Of a stretch of 15,122 nucleotides of DNA, positions 6,639 through 12,863 are shown in pieces. Below the pieces are notes generated by a model. The model made no database searches. It was given only the letters and a program-made list of their open reading frames with translations, and was not told where the DNA came from. Source of the stretch: Bacillota bacterium (lineage in GTDB: Bacteria > Bacillota > Clostridia > Oscillospirales > Oscillospiraceae); the NCBI GenBank assembly GCA_017861415.1, contig JAGFXS010000013.1, positions 1-15,122 on the forward strand, in the 5' to 3' direction. The stretch's first letter is position 1. Each line of letters opens with the position of its first letter. The position numbers and the translations under genes are program-made.

Positions 6639-7691
6639 CTATGGCTTGGAAAGGGGCTCATCCAGCGTGGCGGCGAGGCCGTCCAGCTGGCGGGTGATCT
6701 CACGCCAGGGGCAGTTTAAGTCCAGAGTCAAGAGCCGAATGATATTGCCGTTCATGGAGAACATGTCGTCCGGCACCAGGGCTTCCTCGGTTTTTGCGTA
6801 GAGTAGAACACCGGAGACATTGCCACCTTTGGCCCGATCCATATTTTTAACATAGGTATAAATCTGGTAAAGGTTGGATGCATGGTATTGATATTTATCA
6901 TAATGTATGGCCATGGTACGGCTGTAATACTTGGCTTCAATAATGAGGATTTTGTCCCAATTCTGCAGTATGACATCGGTGGCCATGAGGGGAAGATGGG
7001 AACTTGCCGTGTTTTCTTCCAAATCCCAGTTGATATAGGATCTTTTCGGGGTTAAACGACTATGGTGGCGCTGATAATAGGAGAGGAGGAATCGCTCATA
7101 TAAGCGGTGCATGGGCTCGTCTTGCACCCAGGAGACCAGCTGATGTGTACCTTCTTTCGTGGTAAGTAGTAAGCCCTCTAGGACCAGCCAACAGACGCCC
7201 ATCAACAAGCGGTAGGAGGCATTGCTGCGGTGATACTGCAGGGTGTCAAACCGGACCAAGGAGGGAGAGATATCCTTAACATGAGTAAAGTAAGGGAGTA
7301 GCTTGCGCAGTGCCTCCCTGAACTTTGGATTTAACTCTCCTTGGTGCAGAAGAAGGGCCATGGTGCATTTAAGAATTCGATTATGTGGGGTATCCTCTGT
7401 AAATTCATCGTAGCAACAGACAAGCCTTCTGCGGATTTGAGTTTGACGCTTCAAGGATTCGCTCAGGAGAAGCTGACCCCGCAGGCTAGACAGCGCTTGC
7501 TCCTGATGGACATAATCACGGTGAAGGCCGCGCCTGAGCTGTTGTGAGATTCCATGGGCAAGGATAGCGGAGAGGAGGTCGTGGATATGGTCGAAGTCTT
7601 CGGGGCTTATTTGGGTAATGCCATCCTCCCGCAGGGCGTGAAAGGCGTAAGAGAGCATGTAGTACAAGTTCTGGATCTTGATCTCAGCCAT
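6639..7691 (-). CDS. mcrC: McrC-type nuclease subunit of a type IV McrBC restriction system
   Basis: This 350-residue McrC family protein supplies the endonuclease of a McrBC complex that cuts DNA with modified bases. The family N terminus IKIQNLYYMLSYAF (4-17) is clear. The PD-(D/E)xK active site is visible as Asp239 in LMATDVIL and Glu252/Lys254 in ILIIEAKYY, which suggests an active nuclease. The ATG at 7691 overlaps the end of mcrB by 8 bases, with GAGGAG 6 bases upstream, so the two subunits are translationally coupled, as usual for McrB-McrC. McrC also stimulates McrB GTPase activity in characterised systems. Confidence 0.92.
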   Translation of the reverse strand: MAEIKIQNLYYMLSYAFHALREDGITQISPEDFDHIHDLLSAILAHGISQQLRRGLHRDYVHQEQALSSLRGQLLLSESLKRQTQIRRRLVCCYDEFTEDTPHNRILKCTMALLLHQGELNPKFREALRKLLPYFTHVKDISPSLVRFDTLQYHRSNASYRLLMGVCWLVLEGLLLTTKEGTHQLVSWVQDEPMHRLYERFLLSYYQRHHSRLTPKRSYINWDLEENTASSHLPLMATDVILQNWDKILIIEAKYYSRTMAIHYDKYQYHASNLYQIYTYVKNMDRAKGGNVSGVLLYAKTEEALVPDDMFSMNGNIIRLLTLDLNCPWREITRQLDGLAATLDEPLSKP

Positions 7692-10158
7692 GTAGCGCTC
7701 CTCGCAGCCGCTGAGACCAATGCTCTACCTTGGCGGGTTCGTCAAACCAGTATTCAGTCAGCAGGGGAAGAAGTTCAAACTCCACTAGGTCCGAAAGCCA
7801 CCGCTGGCTAATCGATTCCGAGGTGCAGAAGTAACTGTGTCCAATGCGAAATCCTGTCCCCAGTGAGGGATCCTCCAGGATGGCTTGGTTAAGTGCACAG
7901 ACTGCCTCTACCAATCGTGTAAAGTGCTGGTTTTGCAGTTGAGACTGCCGGGCGCAGAAACCTTCTGTATCAAAGGCGGGGGGCATCTCGAAAAAGGCAA
8001 ATCTACGGCGCAGGGCGTAATCCAAAAAAGCCAGGCTACGGTCCGCCGTATTCATCATGCCTATGATATGGACATTGGCGGGGACGTAAAATGGCGTCTG
8101 GGTATACAGAAGTCGGATGGCATGAGCCTGCCCTCGCTTATCCTGCTCAATGAGCATCATTAGCTCTCCAAAAATCTTGGAAATGTTTCCACGATTAATT
8201 TCGTCAATGATAAAAAAATAGGGGTGATGGGGATCCGCCTGGGCTGTCTTGCAAAAGTGGTAAAAGGGGCCTTCCTCCAGAGAAAACCCATCTTTGGAGG
8301 GGCGGTATCCCATAACGAAGTCCTCGTAGCTATAGCTCTGGTGGAACTGTACCGTTTGTACTCGGGTGCTATCCCGCTCTCCCATGATGGAATAGCAAAG
8401 TCGGGTTGCCGCATAAGTCTTACCGACTCCTGGCGGCCCCTGAAGGATAAGGTTTTTCTTTCGCAGGAGCAGACCGGACAGCGTGTCATATTGGGCCGGA
8501 CTTAGGTAAACCTCGCGGAGAAAATCTTCTCTGGTGTAGGGCAGATATTCCTGCAGGGGTTGGATCTCCTCACCGGAGGCGCCAAAAGATTCCTCTAAAA
8601 GCTGGATCACGTCGGAGTAACGGCTGATCTCTGCCAATGTTCCCCGATAGGAATTGAGCCGCGGCGGATATGCTAGTTTTTTCACGTGAGTCCAGTCTAC
8701 CCGTCGGATGCTTTTATATTCCGGTCGTGTTGGGTCGTAGGCATATTCTCCCGCGATAATACCACGTGCTATCAATCCAGTAAGCCCTTGCTTGGCGTAT
8801 ACGATGTCTCCCGGTTTCAATACCGAGCGGAACTGCCAGACGGACAAGGTGTCGTTACGGTGGTCTTTTCCGTCGGCCCAGAACTGGTTTACAGCCTCTC
8901 GCACCGACGACTTGGAAGAATACCCGGAGAAATTCCCCAAGGCGTCCCAGCCGACCCCCATCAGGCCCAGCTGTAGGAATTCCTCCCAGAATCGCGCGCC
9001 CTCCCCCGGTGCGTACAGCCAGTAGCGGACGCCGCTGATGAGCTCCGGTACGTCGGCGGAGGCGGGAACCCGGTGGTAGCTGCCGGAGAAGACACTCTCG
9101 ATTACCCCGGCTTGCTCTCTGGTTATGCCAAAATTGGTGGCACCTGGGAAGGTCAGAACTCCCATCCGTCTGGTGCGTTCATCGCTCAAAAAGAGCTGTC
9201 GGGGAATTGTAGCTTCTAGCCGGCGGTGAATGTGAATATCCACCGCCCAATAGGGGGAGGATTTCGGTGTGCTACCCTGATATTGCGCCCCCATTTGGGC
9301 TGTGGGGTCCCGCAGCTGGGGATCACAGAGTATTTCTCCCGCGGCCAAAATGCCACCCTGCTCTCCGGAGAGCCAGATGTAAACGGTATCTCCCTTTTTG
9401 ACCTTCCTGCGGGATTGGTTTACCGCCCAAGTAATTTTGGAGTCCTGGACGAGAGTGCCTTCAAAATCATAATGTTTGGGATTGCCCTGAAAGATCCAGC
9501 AGGCAGCTGCCTCGTATTCCGACAAAAATTTAGCATAGAGGGCGATGCTGCTGGAATAGGCGTTATTCCCGGCGCTGCGATCAATTTCAGTATAGCGGGG
9601 AGAGGCAGCGATGATTCGACGGGCGACTTCAAATTCCGATGGAGTAGTGTAGCAAAACAGGTTACTGCAGGTCTCTACCCCCAGTTTGAGCTTCGCTGTA
9701 GCGTTTTTCAGGGCAGCCACATAAGCGGTAATGGTGTTGACGCTGTACGGTTTTCCGTCGCGCTTTCTCTGCTTTTTCATCCAATCCTGAAATTCGGTGC
9801 GCAGGGTGACTTCGCTGAGAGAACGTCCGCTCCATTCACGGGCCAGAGTTGGATAAATTTCGTCCAGAAAGTCCGCAAATTCCTCCATGGCCCTCCAATA
9901 GGGAGCCGCAAACCCTTCTGGGTCAGGATGACCGCTATGCCGCGCAGCTTCTGCCAGGGCTTGATGCATGGACAGAAGAGTTTCCCGGCTTTCCAAGCAG
10001 GACCAGAAGTCAATTCCGATACCGTTGCGAAAGGCATAGAAAGAATCGGAATCGCAGGAAACGATGGTGCTCTCCTCCCATGTAGAATGGCGCACCCGCA
10101 GCCACTGCCGGTATTCATGGCGCAGCCGCGCCAGCTGATCCCTCGAAATTGTACCCAT
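7684..10158 (-). CDS. mcrB: McrB-type AAA+ GTPase with two EVE/PUA-like domains
   Basis: This 824-residue protein is the GTP-driven translocase and recognition subunit of a McrBC restriction complex. A helical N-terminal part (about 105-215) resembles the core-binding domain of tyrosine recombinases (SVNTITAYVAALK at 139-151). Residues 217-358 form an EVE domain (WIFQGNPKHY...VYIWLSGEQGGILAAGEI). Residues 376-495 look like a second EVE/PUA-type module (YWLYAPGEGARFWEEF...VGWDALGNFSGY). The motor domain has Walker A GPPGVGKT at 574-581, Walker B IIDEINRGN at 650-658 and the McrB signature MNTADRS at 702-708. EVE domains bind modified bases in flipped-out form, so the two modules probably read the modification. 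AGGAGG at 10167-10172 with 8-base spacing fixes the start. Confidence 0.93.
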   Translation of the reverse strand: MGTISRDQLARLRHEYRQWLRVRHSTWEESTIVSCDSDSFYAFRNGIGIDFWSCLESRETLLSMHQALAEAARHSGHPDPEGFAAPYWRAMEEFADFLDEIYPTLAREWSGRSLSEVTLRTEFQDWMKKQRKRDGKPYSVNTITAYVAALKNATAKLKLGVETCSNLFCYTTPSEFEVARRIIAASPRYTEIDRSAGNNAYSSSIALYAKFLSEYEAAACWIFQGNPKHYDFEGTLVQDSKITWAVNQSRRKVKKGDTVYIWLSGEQGGILAAGEILCDPQLRDPTAQMGAQYQGSTPKSSPYWAVDIHIHRRLEATIPRQLFLSDERTRRMGVLTFPGATNFGITREQAGVIESVFSGSYHRVPASADVPELISGVRYWLYAPGEGARFWEEFLQLGLMGVGWDALGNFSGYSSKSSVREAVNQFWADGKDHRNDTLSVWQFRSVLKPGDIVYAKQGLTGLIARGIIAGEYAYDPTRPEYKSIRRVDWTHVKKLAYPPRLNSYRGTLAEISRYSDVIQLLEESFGASGEEIQPLQEYLPYTREDFLREVYLSPAQYDTLSGLLLRKKNLILQGPPGVGKTYAATRLCYSIMGERDSTRVQTVQFHQSYSYEDFVMGYRPSKDGFSLEEGPFYHFCKTAQADPHHPYFFIIDEINRGNISKIFGELMMLIEQDKRGQAHAIRLLYTQTPFYVPANVHIIGMMNTADRSLAFLDYALRRRFAFFEMPPAFDTEGFCARQSQLQNQHFTRLVEAVCALNQAILEDPSLGTGFRIGHSYFCTSESISQRWLSDLVEFELLPLLTEYWFDEPAKVEHWSQRLRGALHG

Positions 10159-10224
10159 TTCTCGCTCCTCCTGACTTCTGCCACCCTGATTCTTTTATTT
10201 CAGCAGAATGTGTCAGTTTCTTAT

Positions 10225-10253
10225 ATTATAGCTGGAAATTAATACTCTTTCAA
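10225..10253 (-). promoter_or_regulatory. Sigma-A promoter of the mcrB-mcrC-NYN operon
   Basis: On the minus strand TTGAAA (10248-10253), exactly 17 bases, then TATAAT (10225-10230), about 65 bp upstream of the mcrB start. This is close to consensus and suggests strong basal expression. It diverges from the promoter of the GIY-YIG/HTH pair. Confidence 0.82.
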
Positions 10254-10328
10254 TGAAAAAAGCGTCGGCAAAAGAGACTGCTGCAAAATGTAAAACCTTT
10301 GGGACCTTGCGCAATTTTTAGCGTATGC

Positions 10329-10377
10329 CTTTGTCTACGGAACGTGGATTGCAACCGTAGACAAAGAGGGGTAGAAT
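10329..10377 (+). promoter_or_regulatory. Promoter overlapped by a perfect 12-bp inverted repeat (likely operator)
   Basis: CTTTGTCTACGG (10329-10340) and CCGTAGACAAAG (10355-10366) form a perfect inverted repeat with a 14-base spacer. A promoter TTGCAA (10349-10354), 17 bases, TAGAAT (10372-10377) is interleaved with it, so the -35 lies in the repeat spacer and the right arm lies between -35 and -10. That is a classic position for a repressor site. The start of transcription would be near 10384, leaving a very short leader. The HTH protein encoded downstream is the natural candidate to bind it; this is inference. Confidence 0.6.
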
Positions 10378-10396
10378 GGAGGATGAGGTGACTATC

Positions 10397-10750
10397 ATGG
10401 ATATAAATCGCAGAAAGCAGTTGCTGGAGGAATATAAAAATCGCCGCCCCGAGATGGGTGTGATTGCCTTTCGCTGCAAAGAGACAGGGGAAAATTTCTT
10501 GGGAATCTCCAAGGATATTAGAGCGGGCTTCAACGGTATCCGCGTAAGGCTGGAGTCCAAATTCCATTTGGACAAAGTGCTTCAGGATCGGTGGAACCGC
10601 TATGGGAAAGAGGGCTTTGAGGAGGCGGTTGTCAAAACCCTGGACTACGAGGATCCTCTGGAGGATCATACCGGGGATTTAGAGAAGCTGCTGGAGGAGT
10701 GCCTAGCCGCGGATCCGCGGGCCAAAAAAATCTACAGCGTCAGGAAATAG
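10397..10750 (+). CDS. GIY-YIG-fold protein with degenerate active site
   Basis: The 117-residue protein aligns with the GIY-YIG nuclease family along its core (MGVIAFRCKETGENFLGISKD, then the WNRYGKEGFE block). The signature residues differ, however: GIY is GVI at 21-23 and YIG is FLG at 34-36. In a gapless alignment to the phage I-TevI nuclease, its catalytic Arg27 falls on Gly44. His57 and a downstream Glu (about 96-100) could be kept. The protein may therefore bind nucleic acid without cutting it. GAGGTG (10385-10390) lies 6 bases before ATG 10397, which I prefer over the in-frame ATG at 10376 that precedes it. It is the first gene of a two-gene unit, 16 bases before the HTH-desulfoferrodoxin gene. 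Confidence 0.82.
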   Translation: MDINRRKQLLEEYKNRRPEMGVIAFRCKETGENFLGISKDIRAGFNGIRVRLESKFHLDKVLQDRWNRYGKEGFEEAVVKTLDYEDPLEDHTGDLEKLLEECLAADPRAKKIYSVRK

Positions 10751-10766
10751 AAAGGAGATGATTGTC

Positions 10767-11360
10767 ATGGACTGTGCAAAGGTAGGCCGGCTGATTGTAC
10801 AGCTGCGAAAGGAAAAGGGGATGACCCAGCAGCAGGTTGCAGATCAACTGGGGATCAGCAACAAAACCGTCTCCAAATGGGAATGCGGACTGGGATGCCC
10901 GGATGCCTCTCTGTGGAATGGTCTCTCAAACGTTCTGGGGGCGGACATTCTGAAGATGCTGCAGGGCGAGCTTCGCCCTAACAGGCCGGATGTGGGAAAA
11001 ATGAATCGTGCCCGTTTTTATGTCTGCCATGTGTGCGGTAACCTTCTGGTGAGTACGGGAGAGTCCGCCATATCCTGCTGCGGCAGAAAACTGAGCCCTC
11101 TGGTGGGGAAGGCGTACACCGAAGAACACCGGGTGAAGGTGGAAGAGGTGGATCTTGATTTCTATATCACCCTGGATCACCCCATGGAAAAAGGGCATTA
11201 TATTGTATTTGCTGCCTACGTCCATGACGACAGGGTGCTGCTGCAACGGCTCTATCCGGAGCAAAGTGCAGCCTTCCGTCTACCTATCACCAAACGCGGT
11301 GGAAAGCTGTTTTTATATTGTAGTGAGCACGGGCTGCAAACCTATCCCTTTACCATATGA
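10767..11360 (+). CDS. HTH (XRE-type) regulator fused to a desulfoferrodoxin domain
   Basis: The 197-residue protein begins with an XRE-type HTH (about 5-60; MTQQQVADQLGISNKTVSKW). The rest resembles desulfoferrodoxin/superoxide reductase. A desulforedoxin-like knuckle has four Cys (87, 90, 104 and 105, as CHVC and CC), and the five ligands of the catalytic iron are all present: His121, His138 in DHPM, His144 in GHYI, and Cys185 and His188 in YCSEHG. The superoxide reductase Glu-Lys-His loop reads Glu-Glu-His. This suggests an iron-based redox or superoxide sensor that controls transcription, perhaps of its own operon. Whether it also reduces superoxide is open. AAAGGAG (10751-10757) directly abuts an in-frame ATG at 10758; ATG 10767 with 9-base spacing is the better start. 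Confidence 0.87.
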   Translation: MDCAKVGRLIVQLRKEKGMTQQQVADQLGISNKTVSKWECGLGCPDASLWNGLSNVLGADILKMLQGELRPNRPDVGKMNRARFYVCHVCGNLLVSTGESAISCCGRKLSPLVGKAYTEEHRVKVEEVDLDFYITLDHPMEKGHYIVFAAYVHDDRVLLQRLYPEQSAAFRLPITKRGGKLFLYCSEHGLQTYPFTI

Positions 11361-11466
11361 TCTTCGAGTGTATATGACGGAAGTGGAAGTGCAAAGCACT
11401 TAAATACAAGGCTTCCTCTTGTTTAATCAATCGAAAAAATGAATGGAAAGCATAGAAATTATGCGT

Positions 11467-11495
11467 TTTACAAACGACTTTTTGTGTCGTATCCT
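11467..11495 (+). promoter_or_regulatory. Candidate promoter of the small membrane protein gene
   Basis: TTTACA (11467-11472), 17 bases, then TATCCT (11490-11495) is a moderate sigma-A match. A 5-bp inverted repeat, ACGAC 11474-11478 with GTCGT 11486-11490, lies in the spacer. The preceding stretch also has a small hairpin (AAGTGC-AAA-GCACTT, 11387-11401) without a T-tract, so the end of the upstream operon is not well defined. Confidence 0.35.
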
Positions 11496-11542
11496 GTAGA
11501 TGTTGAGAATGAGAACCCTTATGAGAATAGGAGATGACACGA

Positions 11543-11734
11543 ATGAAAAAGCTTGGTATTGTATTGTTCCTCATTGGTCTGGTCACGATTGTTTGTGGTG
11601 CTACAGCCATGTTGGCTCCCAGCCTGCTGCCCATCAACGGTGGTCTTACCGTCGGTTGTGGTACGAGTATTTTCGGCTATGGCTCCATCATTCTAATGGG
11701 CCTTTACCTGAACGAGCCTGCTCCCGAGGCGTAA
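11543..11734 (+). CDS. Small two-helix membrane protein, unknown function
   Basis: A 63-residue hydrophobic protein with two predicted membrane helices, about 3-25 (KLGIVLFLIGLVTIVCGATA) and 36-57 (a glycine-rich segment around GCGTSIFGYGSIILMG), joined by a short loop with LLPING. It has a positively charged start (MKK) and an acidic tail (EPAPEA), which suggests a cytoplasmic N terminus. AGGAG (11529-11533) abuts an in-frame ATG at 11534; ATG 11543 with 9-base spacing is the better start. A strong terminator follows. I do not recognise the family, and no neighbour indicates a role. Confidence 0.7.
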   Translation: MKKLGIVLFLIGLVTIVCGATAMLAPSLLPINGGLTVGCGTSIFGYGSIILMGLYLNEPAPEA

Positions 11735-11754
11735 AAATAACCTACGTTACAGAA

Positions 11755-11791
11755 AGCACGCAGTGGCGACCGCCACTGCGTGCTCCTGTTT
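11755..11791. terminator. Bidirectional intrinsic terminator between converging genes
   Basis: AGCACGCAGTGGCG (11755-11768) is an exact inverse complement of 11771-11784; in practice about 12 bp form with a 6-base loop. CCTGTTTT follows on the plus strand and TTTCT on the minus strand. It ends both the small membrane protein gene and the leftward LysR gene. Confidence 0.88.
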
Positions 11792-12660
11792 TATGGCAGA
11801 TCATTTGAAAAACAATCCTTCACATGATCGATAAAGGTCTGGGTGGCCAGGGAAAGAGAGTTCTTATTAAATCCAATGCCCACAGTGCGGAAGGAGGGGG
11901 GATCCAGTTCCTTAATCTCCAACTGGTAAGGGGTATTTGCCAGCAGAAGTTCAGGAAGAATACACATGCCCAAGCCGTTGGCCACCATGGGGATGATGGA
12001 GTAGTCATAGTCGGAGTAGAACTTCTGGTTGGCGGCAACCCTGTGATCGCTGAGGACATCAGCCAGTTCATAGTCAATGTCCTTGACCATGATGAAGGTT
12101 TCCTGGGCCAGATCAGAGATGGGAAAGCGCTTCTGCTCCGGGCGGGTCCCCTGGGGGAAAATGGCGAGGATGCGCTCCTCGAACAAAGGGATAGTTTCGA
12201 TGGGAACCGTTGTGGGGATTTGGACAAAGCCACAGTCCAGTTGGCCGTCCGCGATGAGTTTCTCTATGTCGTGATAGCCACCATGACGGAATTTGAATTG
12301 GATTTTGGGATAACGCTCTGAGAAGGAAGCTGTGAGCTGGGGAATCAGGTTATTTAAGGCGCTGGGGAAGGCGCCCACATGTATGATGCCCCGTTCCAAT
12401 CGCTGCATTTCTGCAATCTGTTTAAGAAGGACGCGGTTTTCTTTCACCACTCGCCGGACTCCCGGCATAAGCGCCTCACCCTCACTGGTCAGGCGCACCC
12501 CTTGGCGGTCCCGATGTAAGAGCTTGACATTCCATTCGCTTTCTAGAGTGGAGACCACATGGCTAATGGCGGATTGGGAATAGCCCAGCTCAGCGGCTGC
12601 TCTGGTGATGTTCCCTACTTCTACAATTTTTAAAAGAGCCTCGTATTTCTGAGCAAACAT
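11791..12660 (-). CDS. LysR family transcriptional regulator
   Basis: The 289-residue protein has the LysR layout. An N-terminal winged HTH (about 1-60; ITRAAAELGYSQSAISHVVSTLE) is followed by a linker helix and a periplasmic-binding-like effector domain (about 88-285), with GIIHVGAFPS opening it and GLGMCILPE near the end. The effector cannot be read from the sequence. An in-frame GTG at 12666 is only 1 base after GGGAGGG (12668-12674), whereas ATG 12660 has 7-base spacing and is preferred. LysR genes usually sit divergent from their targets, but here the upstream neighbour is the same-strand ABC-F gene behind a terminator, so the target is unknown; autoregulation is plausible. Confidence 0.93.
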   Translation of the reverse strand: MFAQKYEALLKIVEVGNITRAAAELGYSQSAISHVVSTLESEWNVKLLHRDRQGVRLTSEGEALMPGVRRVVKENRVLLKQIAEMQRLERGIIHVGAFPSALNNLIPQLTASFSERYPKIQFKFRHGGYHDIEKLIADGQLDCGFVQIPTTVPIETIPLFEERILAIFPQGTRPEQKRFPISDLAQETFIMVKDIDYELADVLSDHRVAANQKFYSDYDYSIIPMVANGLGMCILPELLLANTPYQLEIKELDPPSFRTVGIGFNKNSLSLATQTFIDHVKDCFSNDLP

Positions 12661-12690
12661 AGACACACCCTCCCATTTTTAATTGATTGG

Positions 12691-12718
12691 CAGACCTATT
12701 GTATACGGCTTTGGTCTG
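12691..12718 (-). promoter_or_regulatory. LysR gene -10 region with overlapping inverted repeat
   Basis: On the minus strand a TACAAT -10 (12698-12703) lies about 40 bp before the start codon, without a clear -35. CAGACC (12691-12696) and GGTCTG (12713-12718) flank it as a 6-bp inverted repeat. A weak -35 together with a dyad over the core promoter fits an autoregulated LysR gene; this is inference. Confidence 0.4.
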
Positions 12719-12776
12719 GCTTATCCCTGTGGTTCAGGCGAGAACGTGCAAAGCCTCCTGCAACTTCATGCAAAGG

Positions 12777-12816
12777 AAAGAACACCTTCCACACCTTGAT
12801 GTGGAAGGTGTTCTTT
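12777..12816 (-). terminator. Intrinsic terminator of the ABC-F gene
   Basis: A perfect 17-bp stem (12777-12793 with 12800-12816) has a 6-base loop. On the minus strand its 3' arm ends in TTCTTT and runs into CCTTT. It lies about 48 bases after the ABC-F stop and insulates the LysR gene. Confidence 0.88.
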
Positions 12817-12863
12817 CTTAATAAAACTATGCTAATGGCATTTGCAGCTTACCGTTCACCGTA

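Noticed and set aside
9226..10242. 338-codon plus-strand frame
   Set aside because: Entirely antisense to mcrB, which has full domain motifs; no domain is recognisable in the plus-strand translation.
11505..11527. GAGAAT-like direct hexamers resembling a Fur box before the small membrane protein gene
   Set aside because: The hexamers do not match GATAAT well, are not arranged as a proper 7-1-7 dyad, and overlap purine-rich ribosome binding site sequence.
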